Positions 26,054-35,665 are shown, numbered from the stretch's first letter. The stretch: DNA of 64,000 bases from Jiangella aurantiaca (GCF_004349105.1 NZ_SMLB01000024.1:23823-87822), one strand, 5' to 3'. Notes: generated by a model from the letters alone, not told the origin. Numbers and translations: made by a program.

Positions 26054-27406
26054 ATGTCCGTCCCTGTGTCCCCGGCCCTCGCCCTCAACGAAGCCGAAGT
26101 TTCCTTTCCCTTGTGGGACGCATCGCCGCCTGAGACCTCGCGGTCGGCTTCGGGGCTAGCCGACAAGCGGCGTCATGGCCTGCCCGTCCTGCCGCTCGGG
26201 TTCGGTGAGGCCGGGCTGCCGGTACACCCGGCGCTGCGCGAGGCGCTGGCCATCGGGAGCAGCCGGAACGCCTACGGGCCGGTGGCGGGGACGGCTGAGC
26301 TGCGCGAGGCGGCGGCCGGCTACTGGGCGCGCCGCGGCCTGCCGACCGACCCGGACCTGGTCGTGGCCGGCCCTGGGAGCAAGCCGCTGCTGTATGGGCT
26401 GCTGCTCGGCCTCGGCGGCGACATCGTCGCGCCGTCGCCGGGCTGGGTGAGCTCCCGGGCGCAGGCGCGGCTGACCGGCCACCGGCCCATCCACGTGCCG
26501 ACGGGACCGGGTCGAGGCGGCGTGCCACGACCCGAACTCGTCGCCGACGCCGTGCTGGCGGCCCGCGCCGCCGGCCGCACCGTCCGCAGCGTCGTCGTCA
26601 CGACACCGGACAACCCGACCGGCGACGTCCCGTCGCGCAGCACCGTCGAGCAGATCGCCCAGGTGGCTCGCGAGCTGGACCTCGCCATTGTCTCCAACGA
26701 AATCTACCGCGACCTCGTGCACGACCCCAGCACGTTCGTGCACAGCCCGGCCGAGTTCGCGCCGGAACGGACGATCGTCACCACGGGGCTGTCGAAGAGC
26801 CTGGCCCTGTGCGGCTGGCGGCTCGGCGTCATGCGGCTGCCCGACAGCCCGCTCGGCCGGTCGCTGCTGGCCGACGTGCTGGGCGTCGCCAGTGAGGTGT
26901 GGTCCAGCCCCGCGGCGCCGGTCCAATACGCCGCCGCGTACGCGTTCGGCGAGCCCGAGGAGCTGACCGAGCGGGTCGAGCGGAGCCGCCGCCTGCACGG
27001 CGCCGTCGTCCGGGCGGTGGCGGAACGTCTCAAGCGCGCGGGCGCCGCCCTGCCGACCCCGCGGGCCGGCTTCTACCTCTACCCCGACTTCGGCGGTTGG
27101 AGCGGTTACCTCGAGCGTGAGCACGGCATCACCACCGGCCGGCAGCTGGCCGCCCACCTGCTGGACGCGTTCGGCCTCGGCGGACTGCCCGCGGCCGACT
27201 TCGAGGGCGGCCACGACGCGCTGCGGCTGCGCCTGGCGACGAGCCTCCTCTATGGCGACACCGACGTGCAGCGCTACGCCGCCCTCGCCGCCGACGACCC
27301 CACGCGGCTGCCCTGGATCCGGGCGCACCTCGATCGCCTCGACGAGATCCTCACCGGCCTCGCCCGGCACGCCGACCCCGTCCACGCCCGCGGCCTGGCC
27401 TGCTGA
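26054..27406 (+). CDS. PLP-dependent aminotransferase (fold type I, class I/II)
   Basis: The protein is 450 residues. LPLGFGEAGLPVHP and SRNAYGPVAGTAELREA open the domain. GPGSKPLLYG, TPDNPTGDVPS and VSNEIYRDL bind PLP and substrate, and TTGLSKSLALCGWRLG holds the Schiff-base lysine. GHDALRLRLATSLLYG carries the substrate-carboxylate Arg. The amino donor is unknown. Residues about 15-36 are an in-frame insertion that matches an intergenic repeat; without it the N-terminus reads LALNEADKRRHGLPVLPL. It is convergent with xerC. Confidence 0.88.
   Translation: MSVPVSPALALNEAEVSFPLWDASPPETSRSASGLADKRRHGLPVLPLGFGEAGLPVHPALREALAIGSSRNAYGPVAGTAELREAAAGYWARRGLPTDPDLVVAGPGSKPLLYGLLLGLGGDIVAPSPGWVSSRAQARLTGHRPIHVPTGPGRGGVPRPELVADAVLAARAAGRTVRSVVVTTPDNPTGDVPSRSTVEQIAQVARELDLAIVSNEIYRDLVHDPSTFVHSPAEFAPERTIVTTGLSKSLALCGWRLGVMRLPDSPLGRSLLADVLGVASEVWSSPAAPVQYAAAYAFGEPEELTERVERSRRLHGAVVRAVAERLKRAGAALPTPRAGFYLYPDFGGWSGYLEREHGITTGRQLAAHLLDAFGLGGLPAADFEGGHDALRLRLATSLLYGDTDVQRYAALAADDPTRLPWIRAHLDRLDEILTGLARHADPVHARGLAC
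26098..26163. repeat. Copy 2 of the ~55-bp repeat, inserted in frame in the aminotransferase gene
   Basis: The insert is 66 bases (22 codons). AGCCGA is present on both sides (26092-26097 and 26158-26163), as expected of a target duplication. Bases 26104-26159 align with copies at 15139 and 37188, including GACC-TCGC-GGTC. Removing one AGCCGA plus the insert restores an uninterrupted, family-like N-terminus. Confidence 0.6.
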
Positions 27407-27430
27407 CCCGGCGGGGCGATCAGCGGGTCA
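27404..27430. terminator. Small hairpin between convergent genes
   Basis: TGACCCG (27404-27410, which includes the aminotransferase stop) pairs with CGGGTCA (27424-27430) around 13 bases, between the aminotransferase end and the xerC end at 27447. Confidence 0.4.
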
Positions 27431-27446
27431 CGGCCCAGCAGCGCCC

Positions 27447-28376
27447 TCAGGCGCGTGGATGGGCCTGCTGGTAGGCCTTGCGCAGCCGCTCGACCGAGAC
27501 GTGCGTGTAGATCTGTGTCGTGCCGAGCGAGGCGTGCCCGAGCAGCTCCTGGACGCTGCGGAGGTCGGCGCCGCCCTCGAGCAGGTGCGTCGCCGCCGTG
27601 TGGCGCAGCCCGTGCGGCCCGAGATCGGGCGCGCCGGACACCGCGCGCAGCCGGCGGTGCACGACGGTGCGCGCGGTGCGCTGGTCGAGCCGCCGGCCGC
27701 GCACCCCGACGAACAGCGCCGGGCCCGCCGCGGGCGTGGACAGCGCCGGACGGCCGGTGCGCAACCACGCATCGAGCGCTTCCGCCGCCGGCACGCCATA
27801 GGGCACCGTCCGCTCCTTGCTGCCCTTGCCGAGGACGCGGACGACCCGCCGTCCCTCGTCGAGGTCGTCGACGTCCAGGCCGACCAGCTCGCCGACCCGG
27901 ATGCCCGTCGCATACAGCAGCTCCAGCAACGCGTGGTCGCGCAGGTTCACCGGATCGCCGTCCGAGGCGTCGTCGGCGGCCGCGTCCATCAGCGTGGCGG
28001 CCTCGCCCGCACGCAGCACCTCGGGGAGCGTCCGGCGGGCCTTCGGCGTGGCCAGCACGCTACCGACGTCCTCACCCAGCAGCCCGGTGCGGTGCGCCCA
28101 GGCCGTGAAGACCCGCGCCGCCGAGGCGCGCCGGGCCAGCGTGGCGCGCGACCGGCCGCGGGTGCTCTGCCCCGCCAGCCAACTGCGCAGAGCGGCGAGG
28201 TCGAGCTGGCCGACCTCGGTGCGACCGAGCCGCGTCAGATGCGTCATGAGCGACGCGACGTCTCCCGTGTAGGCGCGGACGGTGTGCTCGGACCTGTTCC
28301 GCTCCGCCGCCAGGTGCCGCGCGAACTCTGCGACGGCGCCGGCCAGCGCCTCGGGCAGATCCTCATCGGCGTCCAT
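27447..28376 (-). CDS. xerC: Tyrosine recombinase XerC
   Basis: The protein is 309 residues, with an N-terminal SAM-like core-binding domain (about 10-110) and a C-terminal catalytic domain with the full set R160 (GIRVGEL), K184 (GKGSKER), H255 and R258 (HGLRH), H281 (LGHASLG) and Y290 (QIYTH). XerC/D pairs resolve chromosome dimers at dif. Length, lack of integration-associated genes and the location beside dprA, as in other actinobacteria, argue for XerC over a phage integrase. ATG 28376 starts the conserved domain; longer readings would pass through dodecin. Convergent with the aminotransferase. Confidence 0.9.
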   Translation of the reverse strand: MDADEDLPEALAGAVAEFARHLAAERNRSEHTVRAYTGDVASLMTHLTRLGRTEVGQLDLAALRSWLAGQSTRGRSRATLARRASAARVFTAWAHRTGLLGEDVGSVLATPKARRTLPEVLRAGEAATLMDAAADDASDGDPVNLRDHALLELLYATGIRVGELVGLDVDDLDEGRRVVRVLGKGSKERTVPYGVPAAEALDAWLRTGRPALSTPAAGPALFVGVRGRRLDQRTARTVVHRRLRAVSGAPDLGPHGLRHTAATHLLEGGADLRSVQELLGHASLGTTQIYTHVSVERLRKAYQQAHPRA

Positions 28377-28412
28377 GCCTCCAGGATCGCCCGGCGGCGT
28401 CGTCGGCGCCTG

Positions 28413-28430
28413 CCGCCACGCGGGTGGCGG
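28413..28430 (-). terminator. Hairpin after the dodecin gene
   Basis: CCGCCAC (28413-28419), a 4-base loop and GTGGCGG (28424-28430) form a 7-bp stem 10 bases past the dodecin stop and just upstream of xerC. Confidence 0.5.
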
Positions 28431-28440
28431 GTCGCGACCG

Positions 28441-28647
28441 TCAGTCTTCGAGGACGAAGGTGACCTCCATGGCCACCTGGTAGGCGACGATCTCGCCGTC
28501 GCGGATCTCGACCTTCTGATCCTGGATCCACGCTCCGGAAACGTTGCGAAGTGTCTGGTTCGCCCGCGCGATACCCACGCGGACGGCGTCGTCGAAGCTC
28601 GTCTCGGACCGCGCGCTGATGTTGGTGATGCGTGCGACAGAGCCCAT
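28441..28647 (-). CDS. Dodecin (flavin-binding protein)
   Basis: The protein is 68 residues, the family size. [20 protein letters not shown] and [20 protein letters not shown] match dodecins, with the flavin-stacking Trp in GAWIQDQ. Dodecins form twelve-subunit shells that store or buffer flavin in the cytoplasm. ATG 28647 is chosen over a longer upstream reading because it is the family start. It lies between dprA and xerC, and probably has its own promoter in the 79-base gap. Confidence 0.9.
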   Translation of the reverse strand: MGSVARITNISARSETSFDDAVRVGIARANQTLRNVSGAWIQDQKVEIRDGEIVAYQVAMEVTFVLED

Positions 28648-28726
28648 GAGCGGATCCCCTCTCCCTGTCGGCGCCGCCGGATGGCGTGGCGCCCCGTTGC
28701 GTCCATGCATACCCCTTCCAGCCAGG

Positions 28727-29902
28727 TCATGCGCGGGCTTCCAGTGGACTGATCGTCGAACCGAGCCGCCAGCCACCGTCCACATGAGTGACCCAGCTGC
28801 CGGCGGCCAGCTCGTTCAGCACCGTCGCGACCGCTTCGTCGGGCAGGCCGGTCCGCCGCGCAAGGCCGGCGACGGTCTCGAGCGCACCGGCCTGCATCCG
28901 CTCGCGGACCATCGAGTGGACCGGCAGCAGGTCGTCGATGGGCCGCGACTCGCGCTCCGGGTCCGGGGGCGTGTAGGCGCCGAGCCGGCCGATCGCCTCG
29001 AGCACGTCCGCGACGCCGGTGACCAGCGTTGCCGCGCCGTCGCGGACGAGGTTGTGGCAGCCGGCGGAGAGCGCTGAAGTGATCGGCCCAGGCACGACGA
29101 GCGTCTCGCGGCTGAGCTTCTGCGTCCACGCCGCCGTGCTGAGCGCGCCAGACCGCGGCGCCGCCTCGACGATGACGGTTCCGGCGCTCAGAGCTGCGAT
29201 GATGCGGTTACGGGCGAGGAACCACGCACGCATCGGCCGGCTGCCGGGCGGCACCTCGCTGACGAGCACGCCGTCGGCCGCGATGCGTTCCAGGAGCTGG
29301 GCGTGGCTGGCTGGGTACGGCACGTCGACGCCGCAGGCGAGGACCGCGACGGTCGGCCCGCCGACGCCGAGGGCGCCCCGGTGGGCGGCGGCGTCGATGC
29401 CGAACGCCGCACCCGAGACGACCGTCCGGCCGGCCAAGGCGAGATCGGTCGCCAGGTCGGACGCGACCCGCTCGCCGTAGCGAGAGCAGTTGCGCGACCC
29501 GACGACCGCGACCGCCGACTCCGCCAGGGCCGCGACGTCACCGTCGCCGGACAGCCACAACCCCAGCGGCGGTGGAACCTTCTCGCCGTAGTCCAGCGTC
29601 GCCGCCATGTCGTCGAGCGGTGCCGGCCAGCCCGGCTCGTCCGGGCACAGGTACCGGATGCCGAGCCGCTCGGCACGCTCGAGCACCTCGGCGCCGTCGA
29701 CCTGCTCGGCCCGCCGCCGCAGCACCCGAGACTTGTCGAGGGCGTCGTCGCCCTGGCGGATCGCCCGCCAGGTCGCCTCGGCTCCGGCGTCGCGCACCCG
29801 CAGTGCGATCGCCTTGTTGCCCGGCTCCGTGACGGCGGACAGCGCGGCTCGGGCGGCGCGTTCGGCGGACGACCGGGCCACGCGCGACTGTTGGGCGCTC
29901 AT
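28727..29902 (-). CDS. dprA: DNA-processing protein DprA
   Basis: The protein is 391 residues. The Rossmann-like core has [51 protein letters not shown] and a C-terminal winged helix ([20 protein letters not shown]). DprA loads RecA on incoming single-stranded DNA in transformable bacteria and is kept in most actinobacteria. ATG 29902 overlaps the comM stop by 4 bases, so the pair is translationally coupled. Confidence 0.94.
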   Translation of the reverse strand: MSAQQSRVARSSAERAARAALSAVTEPGNKAIALRVRDAGAEATWRAIRQGDDALDKSRVLRRRAEQVDGAEVLERAERLGIRYLCPDEPGWPAPLDDMAATLDYGEKVPPPLGLWLSGDGDVAALAESAVAVVGSRNCSRYGERVASDLATDLALAGRTVVSGAAFGIDAAAHRGALGVGGPTVAVLACGVDVPYPASHAQLLERIAADGVLVSEVPPGSRPMRAWFLARNRIIAALSAGTVIVEAAPRSGALSTAAWTQKLSRETLVVPGPITSALSAGCHNLVRDGAATLVTGVADVLEAIGRLGAYTPPDPERESRPIDDLLPVHSMVRERMQAGALETVAGLARRTGLPDEAVATVLNELAAGSWVTHVDGGWRLGSTISPLEARA

Positions 29903-31431
29903 ACATCCTCCCCCAGCCGGAGCCGGAGCGCCGTGCGCACGTCCGCGGCGGTGGGCCGGTCGCGGCCGGCGAGGTCCGCGACCGTCCAGGCGACCCGCAC
30001 CACCCGGTCGACCCCGCGCAGCGTGAGGCTGCCCTCCCGGACCGCCCCGAACGCCGGCGCCGTGACGTCGGCCGGGAGCCTCAGCTCGCGGCGCAGAAAG
30101 GGGCCGGGCAGCTCGCCGTTGCACTGCCACGGCGTGCCGTGCAGCCGCTGCTCCTGCCGTGCGCGTGCCTCGGCGACGCGGTCGGCGACCACCTTGCTCG
30201 GCTCGGCGGCGGCGTCGAGTTCGGCCATGGTGGGCGCGTCCACCGCCACCCGGATGTCGACGCGGTCGCGGACCGGGCCGGACAGCCGCTGGCCGTACCG
30301 GCGGACCGCGTCGGGGCGGCAGGTGCACTCGTGCACGGTGCTGCCGAAGTTGCCGCATGGGCACGGGTTCTGCGCGAGCACCAGCAGGAACCGGGCCGGG
30401 AACACCGACGTGGCGTCAGAGCGCGCCAACGTCAGGGTGCCGCTCTCGAGCGGCTGTCGCAGCGAGTCGAGCACCCGTGGCGGGAACTCCGGCGCCTCGT
30501 CGAGGAAGAGCACGCCGCGGTGCGCCAGACTGGCCGCGCCCGGCCGTGGCATTCGCGACCCACCGCCCACGATCGAGACGAGCGACGAGGTGTGGTGCGG
30601 GTCGGCGAACGGCGGCCGGACGATGAGCGGCCGGCCCGGCGGCAATACGCCCGCGATCGAGTGGATCGCCGTGACCTCGAGCGACTCGTCGGGCGAGAGG
30701 TCGGGCAGCAGCGACGGCAGCCGGCGGGCCAGCATGGTCTTACCCGAGCCCGGCGGACCGGTGAGCAGCAGGTGGTGATGCCCTGCGGCGGCGATCTCGA
30801 CCGCACGCTTGGCTTCGGCCTGGCCGGCCACGTCAGCCAGGTCGAGATCGTCGTCAGCGGCCGGTGCGAGCACGTCGGCCGGGTCGTCGACCTCGTCGAG
30901 CGGCTCGTCCGGGATCTCCGTCCCGCGGAGGAACGCCAGCACCTGCCGCAGCGATCTGGCGCCGAACACCCGGATGCCAGGGATCAGCCGCGCCTCGGCC
31001 GCGTTGGCCTCGGGGACGACCGCGCGGCTCAACCCGGCCCGCTCCGCTGCCAGGACGGCGGGCAGTACCCCGCGGACCGGCCGCAGCCGCCCGTCCAGCG
31101 CCAGCTCGCCCAGGAACGCCATGCCGTCGAGGGCGGCCGGTGACACCTCCTCGGCCGCCGCCAGGATCGCTACGGCCACACCGAGGTCGAAGTGACTGCC
31201 GCGCTTGGGCAACGCCGCCGGTGACAGGCTCACCGTGATCCTCTGCAGCGGCCACGGTTCACGACTGGACATGATGGCGGCGCGCACGCGGTCGCGCGAC
31301 TCGTGCAGCGACGCATCCGGCAGACCGACCAACGAGAACCCGGGCATGCCGCCGATGTGCACCTCGATGTCGACAACGGTGCCCCGGCCCCCGACGAGCG
31401 CCACACCGTGGCACCGCGCCAGGCGCGTCAC
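29899..31431 (-). CDS. comM: Mg-chelatase-like AAA+ ATPase (YifB/ComM)
   Basis: The protein is 510 residues from GTG. An N-terminal Lon-substrate-like domain (VDIEVHIGGMPGFSLVGLPD) is followed by the AAA+ domain with Walker A GPPGSGKT, Walker B VLFLDEAPEF and a cysteine cluster in NPCPCGNFG and HECTCRPD. In Vibrio and Haemophilus ComM is a branch-migration helicase for natural transformation. The yraN-comM-dprA order is conserved in actinobacteria. Overlaps of 4 bases join it to both neighbours. Confidence 0.94.
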   Translation of the reverse strand: MTRLARCHGVALVGGRGTVVDIEVHIGGMPGFSLVGLPDASLHESRDRVRAAIMSSREPWPLQRITVSLSPAALPKRGSHFDLGVAVAILAAAEEVSPAALDGMAFLGELALDGRLRPVRGVLPAVLAAERAGLSRAVVPEANAAEARLIPGIRVFGARSLRQVLAFLRGTEIPDEPLDEVDDPADVLAPAADDDLDLADVAGQAEAKRAVEIAAAGHHHLLLTGPPGSGKTMLARRLPSLLPDLSPDESLEVTAIHSIAGVLPPGRPLIVRPPFADPHHTSSLVSIVGGGSRMPRPGAASLAHRGVLFLDEAPEFPPRVLDSLRQPLESGTLTLARSDATSVFPARFLLVLAQNPCPCGNFGSTVHECTCRPDAVRRYGQRLSGPVRDRVDIRVAVDAPTMAELDAAAEPSKVVADRVAEARARQEQRLHGTPWQCNGELPGPFLRRELRLPADVTAPAFGAVREGSLTLRGVDRVVRVAWTVADLAGRDRPTAADVRTALRLRLGEDV

Positions 31432-31784
31432 TGTGCACCCCGCACGTGTACGACCTGCGGGTCACCGCGGCGGCGCCGGTGGACCGCGACGACGTCGACC
31501 CGCAGGCCGGCGGCCGCGCGGCCGGCCTCGTCGCGCCAGCGCCGCGCAAGCCGGTGGAGTCTGGCCAGCTTCTCCGGCGTGACGGCCTCGAGACCCGAGC
31601 CGAACCCGAGGCCGCTGCGCGTCTTCACCTCGCACACCACGACCGTGGTGCCGTCGAGCGCGACGATGTCGATCTCGCCGATGTCGCAGCGCCAGTTGCG
31701 CTCGAGCACGACGAACCCGGCCCGCTCCAGATGCTCCACGGCGACCTGTTCGCCGTAGGCCCCGATGCTGTCCTTGAGTCGCAC
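31428..31784 (-). CDS. YraN-family endonuclease-like protein (UPF0102)
   Basis: The protein is 118 residues. It has the restriction-endonuclease-like motif: GEIDIVALDG (Asp) then VVVCEVKTRSG (Glu-x-Lys). The role is unknown, probably DNA or RNA processing linked to dprA-comM. GTG 31784 is preferred to GTG 31793 because GGAGGTGAG lies just upstream of it and would overlap the earlier codon. Confidence 0.9.
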   Translation of the reverse strand: MRLKDSIGAYGEQVAVEHLERAGFVVLERNWRCDIGEIDIVALDGTTVVVCEVKTRSGLGFGSGLEAVTPEKLARLHRLARRWRDEAGRAAAGLRVDVVAVHRRRRGDPQVVHVRGAQ

Positions 31785-31894
31785 CGGCCTCACCTCCCGC
31801 CACGAGCCTTGCCGGATCGGGCGGCCGGTTCGACCGCGAAATCGCGGAATGTGGACAACGGGCGAAGTCCATGGAGCCTGTGGATGGTGGCGCG

Positions 31895-32050
31895 GCAGCT
31901 ATCCGGGGGACGGGGCGAGTCTGGGCACACCTCGATGTGCCGTGGCGTGCACCTGCAGTCTGTAGACGACCGTGATCATCAAGGATCGCCTGCATCACCA
32001 GAATTCTTGGAGCCTCGACACGATTGCAGGCGTGGTGATGCTCCAGGAAA
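31895..32050. repeat. Inverted copy of modular repeat unit 1
   Basis: It starts GCAGCTATCCGGGGGACGGG and matches the reverse complement of 13515-13335, with one mismatch over the first ~34 bases. TGATCATCAAGGATCG lies at 31973-31988. The centre pairs CACCAGAATTCTTGGAGCCT with a degraded partner downstream. Confidence 0.7.
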
Positions 32051-32114
32051 CGTGGTGACGTGCCCGGATCACGGTGAATCACATCGTGGACGCCGCGCGT
32101 CGCCAGATTCCCCC

Positions 32115-32248
32115 GTCCGCCTGATAGCGCCCAGAGCCGCGGAGGCGCGGGTCAAGTCCAAGCCCCCCAACCACAGCGAGCCCCGACCCCAGCGGGCGCG
32201 GACTTGAGGCGCGGGTCCGCGGCAAAGACAATCGGGCAGCACGGGGAC
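32115..32248. repeat. Copy of modular repeat unit 2
   Basis: Left arm 32115-32157 (GTCCGCCTGATAGCGCCCAG to GGGTCAAGT) and right arm 32202-32248 (ACTTGAGGCGCGGGTCCGCG to ACGGGGAC) recur from 13493-13619, including the flanking GGCCAACGG. Confidence 0.75.
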
Positions 32249-32394
32249 GGCCAACGGCACAGACCCCAGCCAACGTGCCACCCACGCAACGAGAGCCGTC
32301 CGCCGAGCACGCGGCGACGCCACCGACGACGCCGAACCACCCACCCGGGACGCGCTGATCGTCGTCCACCGCGGCGAACCCCACAGGTGAGAAG

Positions 32395-32421
32395 CACCCA
32401 CGGAAGCAGCAGAAGAGCCCC
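32395..32421. repeat. 27-base repeat shared with 52834-52860
   Basis: It reads ACCCACGGAAGCAGCAGAA then AGCCCCA, with one mismatch to the other copy. Both copies lie shortly beyond the 3' end of a minus-strand gene. Confidence 0.5.
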
Positions 32422-32522
32422 AGAAGGTCAACGTGACCTTGGCCGAGGCGAGCCCGGCCCAGGACGGAGGTCGAAGGCGGCCCAGGGCCGAGGCCTGCTC
32501 AGCCCACGCGGGGCAACTGGCG

Positions 32523-32831
32523 TCAGGACTTGGGGATCTCCAGGTCGCTCTTGGCGAGCTCCTCGACGTTGACGTCCTTGAACGTGACGACCTTGACGTT
32601 CTTGACGAAGCGCGCCGGGCGGTACATGTCCCACACCCAGGCGTCGCTCATGGTGACCTCGAAGTAGACGTCGCTGCCTTCGCCGCGCACTTGGAAGTCC
32701 ACGTTGTTGGTGAGGTAGAACCGCCGTTCGGTCTCGACCACGTACGAGAACAGGCCGACCACGTCGCGGTACTCGCGATAGAGCGAAAGCTCCATCTCGG
32801 TCTCGTACTTCTCGAGATCCTCAGCACTCAT
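32523..32831 (-). CDS. DUF2469 family protein
   Basis: The protein is 102 residues, strongly conserved in actinobacteria next to rnhB and of unknown function. MSAEDLEKYETEMELSLYRE is the family start, with FYLTNNVDFQV later. Acidic and cytoplasmic. ATG 32831 overlaps the rnhB stop by 4 bases, so it is co-translated with rnhB. Confidence 0.92.
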   Translation of the reverse strand: MSAEDLEKYETEMELSLYREYRDVVGLFSYVVETERRFYLTNNVDFQVRGEGSDVYFEVTMSDAWVWDMYRPARFVKNVKVVTFKDVNVEELAKSDLEIPKS

Positions 32832-33517
32832 AGGTCGGGTTCCCCTTTCCAGCCTTCGTCTCCAAGGGATACCACGCGCGCGACGTTGGCGTAGGACCGA
32901 CGGTGAACCGGGCTCGGCCCGTACGCCGCCAGCGCCTGCTGGTGCTCGTCGGTCACGTAGCCCTTGTGCGCGTCGAACCCGTAGTGAGGCCACTGTTCGT
33001 GCAGCTGACACATGATGCGATCGCGGGTGACCTTGGCGATGACGGACGCCGCGGCGATGCAGGCGGCGACCTGGTCGCCCTTCCACATCGCGAGGCCCGG
33101 CACGCCCAGCCCGGTGACCGGGAAGCCGTCAGTCAGCACGTACGACGGCGAGGGGTCGAGGCGGGCAAGGGCACGGCGCATGGCGATGATGTTGCTGCGG
33201 TGCAGCCCGACGCGGTCGACCTCGTCGGGCGGGACGATGATGACGGACCAGGCGACCGCACGGGCGACGACCTGGTCGTAGGCGCGTTCGCGGGCGGGCG
33301 GCGTCAGCAGCTTGGAGTCGGCCAGGCCCGGGATCTCGCCACGCTTGCCGGGCGCCAGCACCGCCGCCCCGACCACCAGCGGGCCGGCGCACGCGCCCCG
33401 TCCGGCCTCGTCGGCGCCTGCGACCGGCGCGAACCCGGACCGGGCCAGCGTCCGTTCGTAGGCGTACAGTCCGGCGTCGCGCCGGACCAGGATGCGTCGT
33501 CGGGCGAGTGTGTGCAT
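32828..33517 (-). CDS. rnhB: Ribonuclease HII
   Basis: The protein is 229 residues. It removes ribonucleotides from DNA-RNA hybrids. Catalytic acids are in AGADEAGRG, LADSKLLT and TDGFPV, with the later ASVIAKVTRD motif. It starts six bases after the lepB stop. Confidence 0.95.
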   Translation of the reverse strand: MHTLARRRILVRRDAGLYAYERTLARSGFAPVAGADEAGRGACAGPLVVGAAVLAPGKRGEIPGLADSKLLTPPARERAYDQVVARAVAWSVIIVPPDEVDRVGLHRSNIIAMRRALARLDPSPSYVLTDGFPVTGLGVPGLAMWKGDQVAACIAAASVIAKVTRDRIMCQLHEQWPHYGFDAHKGYVTDEHQQALAAYGPSPVHRRSYANVARVVSLGDEGWKGEPDL

Positions 33518-33523
33518 GACGGG

Positions 33524-34261
33524 TCAGGGTTCGGGGACGTCGTCGAACACGCCGTCGCTGCTGATGCCGTCCCAGCGGGCGAACGGCCAGGCGATGGCGA
33601 ACGCCCGCCCCACGACGAGGTCCTCGGAGAACGTCCCATGGATGCGGGAGTCGCCGGAGTTGGAGCGGTGATCGCCCATGACGAACAGCTCGCCGTCGGG
33701 AACGGTCCGCTCGAACTCGTTGAGCGACGGCGAGTCGCCCGGGTAGAGGTAGGCGGACTCGTCGATGGGCGTGCCGTTGACGGTGATGTGCCCGGAGTCG
33801 TCGCAGCAGGCCACGGTGTCGCCGCCGACGCCGATGACCCGCTTGATCAGGTGCTCTTCGGCGTCATCGGGCAGCACGCCGACGAACTCGAAGACGTCCT
33901 TGATGGCGCCGCCGACGCCGGAGCCGCCGGACGGCGCTTGGTCGCCGAGCCAGCGGTCGGGGTCCTCGAACACGACGACGTCGCCGCGATGGATGTCGCC
34001 GAACTGCAGGCTGATCTTCGACACGAGCACGCGGTCGCCCACCAGCAGGGTGTCTTCCATCGACCCGGACGGGATGAGGAAGGCCTGCACGAGGAAGATG
34101 CGCACGACCGTCGCGATGAGCAGGGAGAGCGCCACCACGATGGCGGTCTCTTTGAAGAAGGCGGCCAGCCCGTTCCGAGAGCCGGCGCTGGCCGTCTCGG
34201 TGCCGTCGCCACCGCGACGTGGGCTCCTGTCGCCTTCCCGAGGCACGCTCTCCTCGGTCAC
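33524..34261 (-). CDS. lepB: Type I signal peptidase
   Basis: The protein is 245 residues. It cleaves signal peptides outside the membrane. One N-terminal membrane segment (about 40-58) precedes the Ser-Lys dyad: S67 in PSGSMEDTL and K140 in HLIKRVIGVGGD; GDHRSNSGDSR is box E. GTG 34261 is chosen for its AGGGAG six bases upstream; an upstream ATG at 34348 gives a poor extension. It lies between rplS and rnhB, as usual. Confidence 0.94.
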   Translation of the reverse strand: MTEESVPREGDRSPRRGGDGTETASAGSRNGLAAFFKETAIVVALSLLIATVVRIFLVQAFLIPSGSMEDTLLVGDRVLVSKISLQFGDIHRGDVVVFEDPDRWLGDQAPSGGSGVGGAIKDVFEFVGVLPDDAEEHLIKRVIGVGGDTVACCDDSGHITVNGTPIDESAYLYPGDSPSLNEFERTVPDGELFVMGDHRSNSGDSRIHGTFSEDLVVGRAFAIAWPFARWDGISSDGVFDDVPEP

Positions 34262-34351
34262 GGCATCTCCCTGGGATATCCGGGGCGAGCCCGGCGAAGA
34301 GTCGAACGCTTCCGGTGGCACGTGAGCAACAATACGTGCCTCCGGCACGCT

Positions 34352-34385
34352 ACCCGGTGGCGGTGCCGTGCCGTTGCCACCGGGT
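34352..34385 (-). terminator. Hairpin after rplS
   Basis: ACCCGGTGGC (34352-34361) and GCCACCGGGT (34376-34385) form a perfect 10-bp stem 16 bases past the rplS stop, upstream of lepB. Confidence 0.6.
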
Positions 34386-34401
34386 TCCCCTGGAGGGAGC
34401 G

Positions 34402-34752
34402 TCAGGCCGTCTCGCGCTTCTCGCGGATCTTGGCGGCCTTGCCGCGCAGGTTGCGCAGGTAGTAGAGCTTCGCCCGGCGGACGTCACCGCGGGTGACCAG
34501 CTCGATCTTCTCGATGACCGGGGTGTGCACCGGGAACGTGCGCTCGACCCCGACGCCGAAGCTCACCTTGCGGACGGTGAACGTCTCGCGGATGCCCGAG
34601 CCCTGGCGGCGGATGACGACGCCCTGGAAGACCTGGATACGGGACCGGTTGCCCTCGACGACGCGGACGTGGACCTTGAGGTTGTCGCCCGCGCGGAAGG
34701 CCGGGATGTCGTCGCGCAGCTGCGCGGAATCGACGGAGTCGAGCAGGTGCAT
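34402..34752 (-). CDS. rplS: 50S ribosomal protein L19
   Basis: The protein is 116 residues. [40 protein letters not shown] and [16 protein letters not shown] are diagnostic. The 130-base leader between trmD and rplS is long enough for its own promoter or control; no known leader RNA was recognised in it. Confidence 0.97.
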   Translation of the reverse strand: MHLLDSVDSAQLRDDIPAFRAGDNLKVHVRVVEGNRSRIQVFQGVVIRRQGSGIRETFTVRKVSFGVGVERTFPVHTPVIEKIELVTRGDVRRAKLYYLRNLRGKAAKIREKRETA

Positions 34753-34882
34753 GATCGTGTTCGCTCTCTCGCGGGCGCCACGGGTCGCCTACGGCTTCAG
34801 GTGTTGTCAGGGTCGGTGTGCCCGGGTCTTCGCGTCGGCGCTCCCCCCGTGGCAGGGGCGTCGCGAGCCGGGTACCAGCGGA

Positions 34883-35665
34883 TCAGTCTGCCACAGACGG
34901 CGGCGGAACCGGAAACCCGGCCTCGTCGAGCACCTCCCGGTCGCGGGCGTCGAGCGCCGCGGGATCGAGCCGGGCGACGAGGTCCGGACGGCGCTCGGCG
35001 GTGCGCCGCAGCGCCTGGTCGCGCCGCCACCGGGCGACGTTGCCGTGGTGGCCCGAAAGCAACACCTCGGGGACGTCCAGCCCGCGCCACGTCGGCGGCT
35101 TGGTGTAGACGGGGTACTCGAGCAGGCCGTCGGCGCCGTGCGACTCCTCGACCAGCGACTCCGGGTTGCCGACGACGCCGGGCAGCAGCCGGGCGACCGC
35201 CTCGACGACGACGAGCGCAGCAACCTCGCCACCGTTGAGCACGTAGTCGCCCAGCGACAGCTCGGTGACGGGCATCCGGGTCGCGGCGTCCTCGACCAGG
35301 CGCGCGTCGATGCCCTCGTACCGTCCGCAGGCGAACACCAGCCACGGCTCGGCGGCCAGCTCATGCGCGAGGTCCTGGGTGAACGGCCGGCCGGACGGCG
35401 TCGGCACCAGCAGCCGCGGCACGCGGCCGTCGGCACCGGAGCCGACGACGTCGTCGAGCGCCGCGCCCCACACGTCCGGCTTCATGACCATGCCGGCGCC
35501 GCCGCCGTACGGCGTGTCGTCGACGGTGCGGTGCCGGTCGGTGGCCCAGTCGCGCAGGTCGTGGACGCGCAGGTCGAGCACGCCGGCCTCGCGCGCCTTC
35601 CCGACGAGGGACAGGTCCAGCGGCGTGAGGTAGTCGGGGAAGATCGTGACGACGTCGATTCTCAT
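34883..35665 (-). CDS. trmD: tRNA (guanine-N1)-methyltransferase TrmD
   Basis: The protein is 260 residues. It makes m1G37 in tRNAs and prevents frameshifting. [12 protein letters not shown] opens it. The trefoil-knot SAM site is [13 protein letters not shown] and [15 protein letters not shown], with [13 protein letters not shown] before it. It overlaps the rimM stop by 4 bases. Confidence 0.96.
   Translation of the reverse strand: MRIDVVTIFPDYLTPLDLSLVGKAREAGVLDLRVHDLRDWATDRHRTVDDTPYGGGAGMVMKPDVWGAALDDVVGSGADGRVPRLLVPTPSGRPFTQDLAHELAAEPWLVFACGRYEGIDARLVEDAATRMPVTELSLGDYVLNGGEVAALVVVEAVARLLPGVVGNPESLVEESHGADGLLEYPVYTKPPTWRGLDVPEVLLSGHHGNVARWRRDQALRRTAERRPDLVARLDPAALDARDREVLDEAGFPVPPPSVAD

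Larger units (their letters stand above)
31785..32522. other. 738-base non-coding gap filled with repeats
   Basis: This is unusual in a block where neighbours normally overlap. It holds two palindromic repeat units (31895-32050 and 32115-32248) and a 27-base repeat at 32395. All open frames here lack family resemblance, ribosome sites and actinobacterial wobble bias. Confidence 0.7.

Noticed and set aside
27447..28376. Phage integrase rather than XerC
   Set aside because: The length, complete XerC-type motifs, position beside dprA and lack of phage genes or att repeats favour XerC.
31446..32207. Forward frame of 253 residues over the yraN-DUF2469 gap
   Set aside because: It is antisense to yraN in its first part and then reads through repeats; the similar peptide at 13.2-13.6 kb is due to the shared non-coding repeat.
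34753..34882. Possible ribosomal-protein leader RNA upstream of rplS
   Set aside because: The stretch is long enough, but I could not draw a structure that matches a known L19 leader.
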